64,000 bases of DNA, from the IMG/VR virus record IMGVR_UViG_3300044701_000569, positions 186,001 to 250,000 of that record; one strand, given 5' to 3'. The stretch is from a virus. Under the pieces are notes generated by a model, which was not told the origin of the DNA, ran no database searches, and was given only the letters and a program-made list of their open reading frames with translations. Below are positions 51,923-59,929 of the stretch, in pieces. Within the stretch, counting starts at the first letter, position 1, and every line of letters begins with the position of its first letter. The translations under genes and the position numbers were made by a program.

Positions 51923-52357
51923 TACTTTTACAACTTCGATTCCGGATTTTTCGAGGAACTCCGTACCTTCAGAGCTGCGATAAGCAGTGCTATAAAACAC
52001 ACGCTTAATGCCGCTTTGATAAATGAGCTTGGCACAATCCAAACAAGGACTGTGAGTGACGAATAGGTCAGCACCAAATCCAGATTCCGTTCCTCTAGCC
52101 AACTTAGCAATCGCGTTAGTTTCTGCATGCAAAACCTCCGGTTTAGTTTTTAAAATGATATCTTCGCCTACTTCAGCTTCTCTCACAATCTCATCTTCAC
52201 AGTTGTTATCCCAACCAGCAGGCATACCGTTGTAACCAATTGAAATAATTCTGTCATCTTTTACAATGATAGCGCCTACATGAAGTCTACGTGCATGACT
52301 AAGCTCTGCAAATGTTTCAGCAGTTTTCATATATGCTTGAATAAATTTATTCTTCAC
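51908..52357 (-). CDS. dCMP deaminase
   Basis: 149 aa. HAETNAIAKLA (zinc His/Glu) and SPCLDCAKLI (zinc Cys pair) mark the CDA fold of the deoxycytidylate deaminase type. It makes dUMP for thymidylate synthase, located four genes upstream in the operon. Overlaps the DUF2452-like gene by 11 bp. Confidence 0.9.
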   Translation of the reverse strand: MKNKFIQAYMKTAETFAELSHARRLHVGAIIVKDDRIISIGYNGMPAGWDNNCEDEIVREAEVGEDIILKTKPEVLHAETNAIAKLARGTESGFGADLFVTHSPCLDCAKLIYQSGIKRVFYSTAYRSSEGTEFLEKSGIEVVKVEKDH

Positions 52358-52796
52358 TTACAATCTCCCATGTGCCATCTCCTAATAATCTAACAGCATG
52401 TTCGTATACGTAATCAATAGGAACACCGGTACACCAATCATTAGGACCTAAAATAGCTAATCTATAAAATTCTTTTCTTTTGTCCCATATTAGATAATAT
52501 GTTTTATATGGAACTGTAACAAATTGGTATTCTGACTCTAATACTTTATCTGTTACAGACAATCTATCAATAATTTTCTGTGCTTGTTTTTGTATTAGTT
52601 CTGCTTGTTTTAATACTAACTGATATTGCTCATTTAATTCTTCTAATTTTTCATTAGCGTGATAGCGAGCAATATTTTTAGCCTTATCCTTTATAGTAGC
52701 AATAGGCAAAGGTTCAAACTTTGGTGCTCCTACATTTGTAGGATAAGGCATTATATTAGGATGATCTGCTACTTGATCAGGTTTTTTATTCTTCAT
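52347..52796 (-). CDS. DUF2452-like protein
   Basis: 149 aa. MPYPTNVGAPKFEPLP and the YQFVTVPYKTYYLIWDKRKE region follow the DUF2452 pattern as I recall it. Central helix is a coiled coil (EELNEQYQLVLKQAELIQKQ). Function unknown; placed inside the nucleotide operon. Confidence 0.6.
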   Translation of the reverse strand: MKNKKPDQVADHPNIMPYPTNVGAPKFEPLPIATIKDKAKNIARYHANEKLEELNEQYQLVLKQAELIQKQAQKIIDRLSVTDKVLESEYQFVTVPYKTYYLIWDKRKEFYRLAILGPNDWCTGVPIDYVYEHAVRLLGDGTWEIVSEE

Positions 52797-52995
52797 ACCG
52801 ATTGTTTAAGATCATCATTATGTATTCATTTTTAGTATAGATAAATCTATTCTTAAAAATCTTATCTTTTTTCATATACTGATATTCATATGCGTGATAC
52901 ATGTTTAACCAAATTAGTTTTTTGCTCCATGTACTGCGCACAGGGAGCCATGCATATTTTTCGTACCAACGCTCATCAAGTATATTATAGGTCAT
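52786..52995 (-). CDS. Small unknown protein, 69 aa
   Basis: Tyr/Trp-rich short protein ([39 protein letters not shown]). 4-bp overlap with thyA. No family recognised. Confidence 0.55.
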   Translation of the reverse strand: MTYNILDERWYEKYAWLPVRSTWSKKLIWLNMYHAYEYQYMKKDKIFKNRFIYTKNEYIMMILNNRYEE

Positions 52996-53858
52996 ACAGC
53001 CATAGGTGCAGTAATACTGTCCATAGGAAAATAGTTAATTAGTTTATACTGTTCGGGTTTTGTCTTTACTAATTCTTCAAGATCTTTAAACTTAGGCATT
53101 TCTAAAGTAGGCCCAGACGCAGGTTCTCTTGTTATTTGCAACTTAACCTGCTCAAAATGATTTTGATAGATATGACAGTCTCCGCCAGTCCATACAAAAT
53201 CGCCTACCTTTAGATTTAATAACTGCGCCATCATATGAGTTAGTAGACTATAAGATGCAATGTTAAACGGAACACCTAAGAACATATCAGCACTACGCTG
53301 ATACAGTTGACAGCTTAGTTCGCCGTCTTGAATATGAAACTGAAATAATGTATGACACGGAGGCAACGCCATAACATTAACCTTATCAGCGTTCCATGCA
53401 CTTACAATGTGCCTGCGACTGTTAGGATTGTAATACATGTTTTCGAGAACTTCAGCTATCTGGTCAACATATCCAATTTGTGCATCCCAACTACGCCATT
53501 GGTGTCCATATACTGGTCCTAGATCTTTTTCTATATCAGTATTAGTGTAACCTAAATCTTTAGCCTGCTTGTCAGCATTAGCAGTCCAAATAGTTGTTTT
53601 TCCTACAAGTTCTTCACGGTTCTTTCCATAGTGTATTTCAGCTAGACGTCTCTCATCTGAACTTCCTTCAAGCATCCATAGCAGTTCCGAAACTACACTT
53701 TTCCAAGCCAGCTTCTTTGTTGTAACCGCAGGAAAGCTCTCACGCAGGTCAAACCGCATTTGATAACCAAATACTCCCCGTGTACCTACACCAGTTCGGT
53801 CATCTCTATCTTTGCCATTTTCTAAAATAAATTTTAGTGCATCAATGTACTGTTTCAT
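52992..53858 (-). CDS. thyA: Thymidylate synthase
   Basis: 288 aa. Catalytic Cys in [40 protein letters not shown] and a GDCHIYQNH motif define ThyA. Converts dUMP to dTMP with methylene-THF. Operon with the deaminase and DHFR, so the phage can supply dTMP and regenerate folate. Confidence 0.95.
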   Translation of the reverse strand: MKQYIDALKFILENGKDRDDRTGVGTRGVFGYQMRFDLRESFPAVTTKKLAWKSVVSELLWMLEGSSDERRLAEIHYGKNREELVGKTTIWTANADKQAKDLGYTNTDIEKDLGPVYGHQWRSWDAQIGYVDQIAEVLENMYYNPNSRRHIVSAWNADKVNVMALPPCHTLFQFHIQDGELSCQLYQRSADMFLGVPFNIASYSLLTHMMAQLLNLKVGDFVWTGGDCHIYQNHFEQVKLQITREPASGPTLEMPKFKDLEELVKTKPEQYKLINYFPMDSITAPMAV

Positions 53859-54343
53859 TTTCTCTTCTTTAATATCTGAAAGGTAACATCTTCATGAACT
53901 TCTTCCCAGTCAACTTTGAATAAGGTATCAATTTTTCTATTTGGTAAGAAAGTGTCGCAGTTATAAACACCTGGTATTTTACTAAGATAAAACTCGTCAA
54001 TAACACCCAAGCATTGTTCAACAACTTTTGCTCCACCAATAATCCAAACAAATTGACCAGGATATTTTTCCTTTAGTTTTAATAATTCGTTTACTAGATT
54101 TCCTAAGATGTATTCATCTGCTCCAGGATACGAATCTTTATTATTAGTAACTAAGACATTAGTCCTTAGAGGTAATGGGCGTGGCATGTGAGGATCAATC
54201 CATGTAGTAGATCCCATAACGACTACATGGCCTTTAGTATTTTCTTTAAACCATTTTAAATCTTTTGAATTGTGAGGCCAAGGAAGTGTTCCTGAATTAC
54301 TGATACCACCTGCATCGTCACAGGCCATAATAGCTCTAATCAT
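53855..54343 (-). CDS. Dihydrofolate reductase
   Basis: 162 aa. [20 protein letters not shown] contains the folate-binding LPWP loop, and VVVMGSTTW and VWIIGGAKV are the expected NADPH strands. It regenerates tetrahydrofolate used up by ThyA. Length matches bacterial DHFR. ATGA overlap with thyA and 1-bp overlap with ferredoxin. Confidence 0.9.
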   Translation of the reverse strand: MIRAIMACDDAGGISNSGTLPWPHNSKDLKWFKENTKGHVVVMGSTTWIDPHMPRPLPLRTNVLVTNNKDSYPGADEYILGNLVNELLKLKEKYPGQFVWIIGGAKVVEQCLGVIDEFYLSKIPGVYNCDTFLPNRKIDTLFKVDWEEVHEDVTFQILKKRK

Positions 54344-54690
54344 TAGTCTCCCTTTCCTGGCTTCGTAGAAAAGTGTTCTACAAATTTATTAGGAACTCCG
54401 TTCCATTCTTCTGCATCCTTAGGAACATCAAACTCTCTTCGTTTGGTTATGTTTGGCCACAGTTTACTATACTTTTTATTGATTTCCATCCAACGATCTA
54501 CATCTTCAACAGCAGCTTCAGGGTGGATAGCATCTATAGGACATTCTGGTTGACATACACCGCAATCAATGCACTCATCTGGATTAATCACTAGGAAGTT
54601 TTCACCTTCATAGAAACAGTCAACAGGGCAGACTGTTACACAGTCCATATGCTTGCATTTAATACAGTTTTCAGTTACTAGATATGTCAT
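54343..54690 (-). CDS. Ferredoxin, FdxA-like (7Fe type)
   Basis: 115 aa. Two cluster motifs near the start: [17 protein letters not shown] and [12 protein letters not shown], the arrangement of [3Fe-4S][4Fe-4S] ferredoxins, then a helical C-terminus. An electron donor; candidates for its partner here are the desaturase, radical SAM enzymes or a host reductase. Unusual in a nucleotide operon. Confidence 0.9.
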   Translation of the reverse strand: MTYLVTENCIKCKHMDCVTVCPVDCFYEGENFLVINPDECIDCGVCQPECPIDAIHPEAAVEDVDRWMEINKKYSKLWPNITKRREFDVPKDAEEWNGVPNKFVEHFSTKPGKGD

Positions 54691-55601
54691 AGTCTTGCTA
54701 ACCTAATCAGTGTTGCTGACAAATTAATCTCTGGATCAACTACAAGCGTATGATCCACTAATCCCTGTTTGATAACAAGTATTGCGCTATGCTGTCTTTC
54801 TTCATCACCGAACAGCTCAATGTTGTCATAGAGCCAACGATAGATTTCTTCCATTTCTTCTGGGCGAACACTGCCACACAGTAGTTTACGTGCTTCAAGG
54901 ATTTTGCCTGCTTTAAACAGCTCAACCATGTTGATTTTCCAATCTGCTGTACCACTGTCACCTTCGTGCGGTTTGATCAGTACACCATCCTGACTGTTCA
55001 TTTGCACCATATTAATGCATTTGCGAAGATCTGGATACGATGCTTTAACATAAGTGTCAAGGGTATCTATATCCATTTCAACTGATTCAGTTATGAGAAT
55101 TTCTGCAACCCTAGCAGTAAATTCTGTTTGATCTACTTTAGCAATATGAAAGCCCTGACAGCGACTGTGAATAGCAGGAATGATTCTATTTGGGTAGTTA
55201 CAGGTTAGTACAAATCTTGCTGTAGTGTGATACTCTTCCATAACGCCACGCAGGATAGCCTGAGCATTGGGAGTAAGATAGTCTGCTTCGTCTAATAGCA
55301 CAACCTTAAACGGACCAAAAGGAATCATCTGAACAAAGTTAGTGATCTTGTCACGAATAGTGTCTGCATTGTTTTCGCGGCTTGCGTTAATCTCCATAAT
55401 GTCTAGATCGTTAATGTCTAGCTCATTAAAAAGAATACGTGCCAGCGTAGTCTTACCAATACCAGCATTTCCACTAAACAGTAAGTGCGGGATCGTTTGA
55501 TCTTTGATCCACTGCATTACTTGTTTCTTTTGTGCATCATCTCTAAAGACATAACCATCTACAGTCTTAGGGCGATACTTTTCTACCCATAATTCTTTCA
55601 T
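54687..55601 (-). CDS. 44: Clamp loader ATPase (gp44-like)
   Basis: 304 aa. Walker [23 protein letters not shown] and the HSRCQG arginine-finger motif of RFC-type loaders. Loads the gp45-like clamp. No gp62-like small subunit is seen next to it, unlike T4, where 44 and 62 adjoin. Coupled to the 33-aa gene upstream via ATGA. Confidence 0.92.
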   Translation of the reverse strand: MKELWVEKYRPKTVDGYVFRDDAQKKQVMQWIKDQTIPHLLFSGNAGIGKTTLARILFNELDINDLDIMEINASRENNADTIRDKITNFVQMIPFGPFKVVLLDEADYLTPNAQAILRGVMEEYHTTARFVLTCNYPNRIIPAIHSRCQGFHIAKVDQTEFTARVAEILITESVEMDIDTLDTYVKASYPDLRKCINMVQMNSQDGVLIKPHEGDSGTADWKINMVELFKAGKILEARKLLCGSVRPEEMEEIYRWLYDNIELFGDEERQHSAILVIKQGLVDHTLVVDPEINLSATLIRLARL

Positions 55602-55699
55602 GATTTTAACCTCAAATATAAGTTTCTAATAGCCTTAGCTAGATTATAATATCTAGCTTTGTATTTGTCATTGATTATTTCTTTAGCTAGCGGATTCAT
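55598..55699 (-). CDS. Small basic peptide, 33 aa
   Basis: MNPLAKEIINDKYKARYYNL, then [13 protein letters not shown]: a strongly basic amphipathic helix. AAGGA lies 6 bases upstream and the stop overlaps the clamp-loader ATG (ATGA). Likely real by the coupling; function unknown. Confidence 0.55.
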   Translation of the reverse strand: MNPLAKEIINDKYKARYYNLAKAIRNLYLRLKS

Positions 55700-55874
55700 C
55701 ATTTTCCTTAGCAGGTGGTTGCTTCTTACGCTTACCATAAAAGCTAGTACTAGAAAGCACAGCCTCTTCCGATCTTTTTCCGTATGGAATTTTTTGAATT
55801 ACTCCACCTTTATTAAGAAACTCTTGTATTGCTTCTTCTGAAACATTGTCTAATGTTTTTTTTATGTGTATCAT
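55683..55874 (-). CDS. Small unknown protein, 63 aa
   Basis: Contains a helical segment (NVSEEAIQEFLNKGGVIQKI) and a basic SFYGKRKKQPPAKE end. Overlaps the 33-aa gene by 17 bp and the upstream gene by 4 bp. No family recognised. Confidence 0.55.
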   Translation of the reverse strand: MIHIKKTLDNVSEEAIQEFLNKGGVIQKIPYGKRSEEAVLSSTSFYGKRKKQPPAKENDESAS

Positions 55875-56239
55875 AATATCTCTTCTTTGTAGTCTTTAGA
55901 AATAGAGTCTAGCAACTCGAAGTTTTCTTCTGCCCGCTTAATGGCTTCTAGTGCTTTCAGCAATGCTGGATTCTTTTGTGCAGCCTCAAGCCTACGCATA
56001 TACATAGTACGCTGTGCTCTAGCCCATTCTAATAAATTTTTAACATCTGGCGTAAGATCAATAGCAGGGTATGACGGCACTATCTGCTTCCAAGATACTC
56101 CGTCACTAACTTCTATACAGTTCATATTAGGGTTCCAACGCATCATACCAGCACCTATTGCACTTGTACTGATGAACGGTGGCGTCGACCCACCGCCTGA
56201 TACTTGTATATATTCACTACCAGTTATGTTAGTAATCAT
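55871..56239 (-). CDS. Small virion-like protein with xPxL helical C-terminus
   Basis: 122 aa. ITNITGSEYIQVSGGGSTPP and a MMRWNPNMNCIEVSDGVSW segment resemble short fibre-associated proteins of marine phages; the C-terminal helix carries NPALLKALEAIKRAEENFEL, like 23321-23773 and 24151-24525. Suggests a small family of virion accessory proteins. Confidence 0.6.
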   Translation of the reverse strand: MITNITGSEYIQVSGGGSTPPFISTSAIGAGMMRWNPNMNCIEVSDGVSWKQIVPSYPAIDLTPDVKNLLEWARAQRTMYMRRLEAAQKNPALLKALEAIKRAEENFELLDSISKDYKEEIL

Positions 56240-56772
56240 CTTGTTATCCCTAGCTTTTCGTAAGCAATTTGTACTGCCTTAGCTTGATAGTAAGCATCAG
56301 CAAGTGCGTTGTGAAGATCGCTCTGCATACTCTTTCTAGGATCTTCAGATAAACAACCAAATAGTGTGCGGCTGTCCTTGACTTGCCAAAACTGCCAAGG
56401 GATTGGGCGTTTAACATTGCGATAAAGGTCTTCAAGGATAGTGATATCAAATCCGTATCCGTGACCCCAAATAACGTCAACACCAACTAGCCATTTGTTT
56501 AGTTCTGTTAGAATATCACCTACTGGTAATCTATTCTCTGTATCAAACGCTTCTTCCTGAATAGCAGGGTCTTGTTTACCCCACCATTCAACTGTAGCAT
56601 CTGACACTGTCCTACCAAGGCGATCTTGTTCGTCTATATCAAACTTTACATAAAATTCACTGTAGGGTTCTGACTTACTGTTAGGATTAAACTTAACTGC
56701 TCCTAGTGTTAGAATTGTACACTGAGGGCAAGTATCAAGTGTTTCCAAATCAATCATTGCGTGTGTGGCCAT
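56236..56772 (-). CDS. dexA: DexA-like 3'-5' exonuclease (DEDDh)
   Basis: 178 aa from the ATG at 56772, two bases after the small gene's stop; the ATG at 56799 would overlap that gene. MIDLETL (first DED motif), a VEWWGKQDP segment like T4 DexA, GYGFDITIL and HNALADAYYQA (H/D) give the DEDDh set. Degrades DNA 3'-5', probably host or displaced strands. Confidence 0.8.
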   Translation of the reverse strand: MATHAMIDLETLDTCPQCTILTLGAVKFNPNSKSEPYSEFYVKFDIDEQDRLGRTVSDATVEWWGKQDPAIQEEAFDTENRLPVGDILTELNKWLVGVDVIWGHGYGFDITILEDLYRNVKRPIPWQFWQVKDSRTLFGCLSEDPRKSMQSDLHNALADAYYQAKAVQIAYEKLGITR

Positions 56773-56773
56773 T

Positions 56774-56938
56774 TTATTGTTTCCTATTTTCCTGTCCAAT
56801 GCCTGCTAGTATTAAAAAGACATACAGAATGGGCCAGCCCCAACCTGTAAGATAATCGGTAATATGTAGAATCATTAACGCAATACCGGTTGCGCCACTG
56901 GTACCTATTCCACTGCTTTGTGGTGTGGGTATTCGCAT
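56774..56938 (-). CDS. Small membrane protein, 54 aa
   Basis: Starts at 56938 with AAGGAG upstream and reads MRIPTPQSSGIGTSGATGIA, then LMILHITDYL and WPILYVFLILAGIG, two hydrophobic stretches, ending ENRKQ. It overlaps nothing and leads directly into the exonuclease. Its leader is the hairpin at 56947-56993. Function unknown. Confidence 0.75.
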   Translation of the reverse strand: MRIPTPQSSGIGTSGATGIALMILHITDYLTGWGWPILYVFLILAGIGQENRKQ

Positions 56939-56946
56939 AAAAGAAA

Positions 56947-56993
56947 ACTCCTTAGTATAATCACAGTATAGCAGATTATATCTAAGGAGTCAA
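56947..56993 (-). promoter_or_regulatory. Promoter within a ribosome-site-hiding hairpin
   Basis: Minus strand: TTGACT (56993-56988), 17 bases, TATACT (56970-56965). The same interval is a long inverted repeat, ACTCCTTAG then TATAATC pairing with GATTATA then CTAAGGAGT, one bulged base, 16 bp in all, and the 3' arm contains the AAGGAG of the small membrane gene. A transcript from this promoter lacks the 5' arm; read-through from mazG would fold it. Strong T4 gene-e-like arrangement. Confidence 0.7.
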
Positions 56994-57001
56994 GTGTTTT
57001 A

Positions 57002-57397
57002 TTAAACTGGATGACCGACTATATCTTGTTCTTTAGTTACAAATGAATCCAATGCCGGTGGAACCCAACCTTCTGGCTTAAGAACCTTACCGTCTTCGCG
57101 CTTGCGCACCTTACCAGTAGTAGGATCAATTTTAGCAAAGTTAGTTCTCATAACTTCGTTCCAAGCACCTTCTCCGTCAGCTCCCATGCTGTGGATAGCA
57201 CCAATAGTAACAACAAGTATATCAACTAGTGCATCTAGTTGTTCAACTTTGTTGTTGGCTTTAACTGCATCTTGAAATTCCCAGAACTCCTCAACAATTA
57301 ACTTTTGGTACATACTGTATTGGGGTGTGTTAAAAAAGTCTGTGCTTTGATCACAGGCCTGCATAAATCGTTCTTGATCTTTAAATGGATTTGTCAA
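57002..57397 (-). CDS. mazG: MazG-like nucleotide pyrophosphohydrolase
   Basis: 131 aa. EEFWEFQDAVKANNKVEQLD and ALVDILVVTIGAIHS give the EExxE...D metal helix pair of the MazG fold; the C-terminal KVRKREDGKVLKPEGWVPPA is common in phage versions. It hydrolyses NTPs or ppGpp-like nucleotides. Close to the GroES-like gene. Confidence 0.82.
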   Translation of the reverse strand: MTNPFKDQERFMQACDQSTDFFNTPQYSMYQKLIVEEFWEFQDAVKANNKVEQLDALVDILVVTIGAIHSMGADGEGAWNEVMRTNFAKIDPTTGKVRKREDGKVLKPEGWVPPALDSFVTKEQDIVGHPV

Positions 57398-57406
57398 TTT
57401 TGCCTC

Positions 57407-57808
57407 TTATCGCATAAAATCTTCTGGTCTAATGTCAGTACCTTGACCATTTGAATATTCATTACCTATTTGTACGCCTTCTGGCTTTTCCTTACTGTAC
57501 ATTAATACACAATCAGGGTCAACCATGCGAAGTTCTACATTGCCTTCACCTTCGTCAACATTAAAACTTCTAGTCCATCGACCGTGTTCTATAAGAATCC
57601 AGTCACCTATTTCATAGTCGTCTTTGTTTTCAGGACCTTTATTATGTACCTTAGCCCATCGAGGATATATTCCTCGAGTAGTGCCGTCGTCACTTTTAAT
57701 GATAAGACCACTAGCAGTCTTTTGTTCACCAAAATGCATTTCTGAAACAAGAACTCTATTATGTAAAGCTCTTACTCGGCCTTTTGCAACAGATGTTGAA
57801 ATTGACAT
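57407..57808 (-). CDS. GroES-like co-chaperonin
   Basis: 133 aa. RVRALHNRVLVSEMHFGEQK starts the GroES fold; the ASGLII segment corresponds to the mobile loop, and VHNKGPENKDDYEIGDWILI to the roof strand. Would replace host GroES in folding the major capsid protein, like T4 gp31. Overlaps its upstream gene by 1 bp. Confidence 0.75.
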   Translation of the reverse strand: MSISTSVAKGRVRALHNRVLVSEMHFGEQKTASGLIIKSDDGTTRGIYPRWAKVHNKGPENKDDYEIGDWILIEHGRWTRSFNVDEGEGNVELRMVDPDCVLMYSKEKPEGVQIGNEYSNGQGTDIRPEDFMR

Positions 57809-58152
57809 TACTGACCTTTTCTTACAAAGTTTCCATTTTCATCTTCGATCCATTCGTCGTCTTCTAACATTTCTGCTTCGTTCGGCGCTAGATCTTCTTT
57901 AGCAATCTTAGATTCTTTAAAAACTCCCGAACCTTCTTTTGCTGTCTTAGGGTGTTGATTATAAAATTCTTTAATTATCTCTTCACGCTTTTTAATAATC
58001 TTTCCACCTGGGCCTAGTTCGTCGCCTCGAGCATTGACCCTAGCGTTGCCTACGGCGGGTGTTAATTCATTCTTTTTACGTAACAGTTCCATGTCAACAG
58101 GGAGACCTCTCATTGAGTGATACTGTTTACGCCCTACTTGCATTTTAGACAT
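57808..58152 (-). CDS. Conserved phage protein, unknown
   Basis: 114 aa. HSMRGLPVDMELLRKKNELT and PAVGNARVNARGDELGPGGK are patterns I recall across marine T4-like phages; charged helical remainder. No function named. Confidence 0.6.
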   Translation of the reverse strand: MSKMQVGRKQYHSMRGLPVDMELLRKKNELTPAVGNARVNARGDELGPGGKIIKKREEIIKEFYNQHPKTAKEGSGVFKESKIAKEDLAPNEAEMLEDDEWIEDENGNFVRKGQ

Positions 58153-58183
58153 ATTGTTCTCCTAATATATACGTACTTATCTC

Positions 58184-58525
58184 TTAATAGCATTCTCTAA
58201 TTAAGGTTTGATATCTATTACCCCAACCGTCATATTCTGTAATCCAACGTTCTACACATTGTACTGGATACGAATAATCATACCTTGGCTGAGGCTGATA
58301 GTAAACTGGCGGTGGAGGAGTATAGTAATAACTGCGATTTTGATTTGCAATTATCCCTCCAATAACTAGGCCGCCCACTAGCGGTGCTACCCAATTATGG
58401 CTGTTATGATAATGATGATGATGGCGGTGTTGTTGATGCCTATTATGATGTCGTCCGTCTGCTAGTGCTACGCTAGGCACTATTAAACTTAAGGCTAAAA
58501 TACCTGCTGCTATTCTTTTTAACAT
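58184..58525 (-). CDS. Secreted His-rich protein
   Basis: 113 aa. Signal peptide MLKRIAAGILALSLIVPSVA ending near ALA-D, then a His/Gln run (GRHHNRHQQHRHHHHYHNSH), a short hydrophobic segment and a Tyr/Pro-rich tail with two Cys. Possibly metal-binding in the periplasm. Unusual for a phage; function unknown. Confidence 0.65.
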   Translation of the reverse strand: MLKRIAAGILALSLIVPSVALADGRHHNRHQQHRHHHHYHNSHNWVAPLVGGLVIGGIIANQNRSYYYTPPPPVYYQPQPRYDYSYPVQCVERWITEYDGWGNRYQTLIRECY

Positions 58526-58539
58526 ACACTTCTCCTTGT

Positions 58540-59061
58540 TTAGCGTAAAAATTCACGCCAGTCTAGATTATAGTTAATACTATTTACCCTGTGTACTCCT
58601 ATGAGGTATAGCACATAACTTGCTACGCTTGAACCTCTACCCACACCCCAAACTATTTTGTTTTCGCGCATAAAATCTACAAGATAAATCATATAGCGCA
58701 GTAGATCAAGTAGTCCACGTTTTTCAAATTCTTCTAATTCTTCTAGAGCTCGAATCAGTTCTTTATCTGTTTTACATTTACTGCTAACGTAGTTATAAAC
58801 GTCTACGTTCTTATATCCATCCGGCATAAACCATTCTGAACGTAAAGCCTCGTCAAATTGTGCCTTGTCAACGTCTAGTGGAATATATTTGGTAAGTTCA
58901 GGAAGTCCCTGCTCTTTCATAGCAGAGTTAAACTTATCAATTTCGTCACTGGGCTCGCAGAGAACCACGTGACATTTATCAATATGTCCGCTATAGATCA
59001 TATCAATTAAGTCGCGATTAGAGAATCTGGGTATACCTAAATTATCAGTTTTCATTAACAT
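58540..59061 (-). CDS. Short DnaE/PolC-like fragment protein
   Basis: 173 aa. The C-terminus VGRGSSVASYVLYLIGVHRV, then NSINYNLDWREFLR, matches the start of the bacterial DNA polymerase III alpha palm (GRGS segment), but the protein stops before the catalytic Asp pair that follows in DnaE. The first part is unrelated to the full PHP domain. A degenerate or re-purposed piece, not an active polymerase. Confidence 0.65.
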   Translation of the reverse strand: MLMKTDNLGIPRFSNRDLIDMIYSGHIDKCHVVLCEPSDEIDKFNSAMKEQGLPELTKYIPLDVDKAQFDEALRSEWFMPDGYKNVDVYNYVSSKCKTDKELIRALEELEEFEKRGLLDLLRYMIYLVDFMRENKIVWGVGRGSSVASYVLYLIGVHRVNSINYNLDWREFLR

Positions 59062-59070
59062 GCTAACAGT

Positions 59071-59313
59071 TTAACTTACATTTATTAAACTGTCAAGATC
59101 TTTTCCGTTTGAGTCCATTTGTTCTCTCTGCTTTTGAGCAGCGATGGATCTTCTAGTGTTTAGTTCGTCTTTATATATGTCCAAAATATTTGCTATTTGG
59201 ACTTGCAGTTGAGGATTGTTTGTTTTGAAATACTTCCGCTGGAGCTCTTGAGCTTTATCTTCTAACTGCGAATCAGTAAACTCACTGAGATTGTTAACCA
59301 ACGGATGTATCAT
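59071..59313 (-). CDS. Small helical protein, 80 aa
   Basis: From the ATG at 59313, right after the upstream stop at 59315. Helical (SQLEDKAQELQRKYFKTNNP; QVQIANILDIYKDELNTRRS). No family recognised; similar proteins sit among structural genes in T4-like phages. Confidence 0.55.
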   Translation of the reverse strand: MIHPLVNNLSEFTDSQLEDKAQELQRKYFKTNNPQLQVQIANILDIYKDELNTRRSIAAQKQREQMDSNGKDLDSLINVS

Positions 59314-59314
59314 A

Positions 59315-59899
59315 TTAGCTAAAGAGACCCTTGTATTCGGCGTATACTGTTTCGCCGCCGTCATAGGACCAAAACTCAAAAATAGTAGGATTAATAGATC
59401 CTATAGTAACAGTGCCTGGCCAAGAACTATTTTTCTTTATAGTGCCGCCGCCCTCTGAAGTAAATTCAACAGTCTTACTGTCTCCAGCAGTTGCTAGTTT
59501 TATTTCTACAGTAATTTTAGCTAAACGATTTTCATCTTCAGTGGATGGCCAATTAGATAATTGGAAAGTAGCACTGGGCGTTTCTGCAGGGAGAGATAAT
59601 CCAATAGTTTGGTATCTTCCTTCTGTAAAACTAATTTCACTACCGCTTGCAAAATTACCCTTTGCAATAAAAGATTCTGTACAGGTTTCAAACTGTGCAT
59701 CAATAATGTGTGATCCTTGGAAATTACTGCTAGAATCTAATCTAGCAGCATTATTCTGAAGGTCTGTAATTTCAGTAGCTGCATACTGAAAGTTCTGCTT
59801 TATGATACCAAAATTGTCACGAAAACCCTGTGTATCGTTATCAACACCTGCTACCGGATATGTTGCGTCAATTGTATCGCTTGTAATATTGCTGGCCAT
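59315..59899 (-). CDS. Tail/baseplate-associated structural protein
   Basis: 194 aa. NDTQGFRDNFGIIKQNFQYA near the start is typical of marine T4-like fibre/baseplate proteins; the rest is beta-rich with a GGGTIKKNSSWPGTVTIGS turn. Probably a virion protein. Late octamer 19 bp upstream. Confidence 0.65.
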   Translation of the reverse strand: MASNITSDTIDATYPVAGVDNDTQGFRDNFGIIKQNFQYAATEITDLQNNAARLDSSSNFQGSHIIDAQFETCTESFIAKGNFASGSEISFTEGRYQTIGLSLPAETPSATFQLSNWPSTEDENRLAKITVEIKLATAGDSKTVEFTSEGGGTIKKNSSWPGTVTIGSINPTIFEFWSYDGGETVYAEYKGLFS

Positions 59900-59917
59900 T
59901 TTTAATCCTCTTTTATA

Positions 59918-59925
59918 TATTTATT
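59918..59925 (-). promoter_or_regulatory. Late promoter, AATAAATA
   Basis: Minus-strand AATAAATA 19 bp before the tail-protein ATG. Confidence 0.5.
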
Positions 59926-59929
59926 TTTC

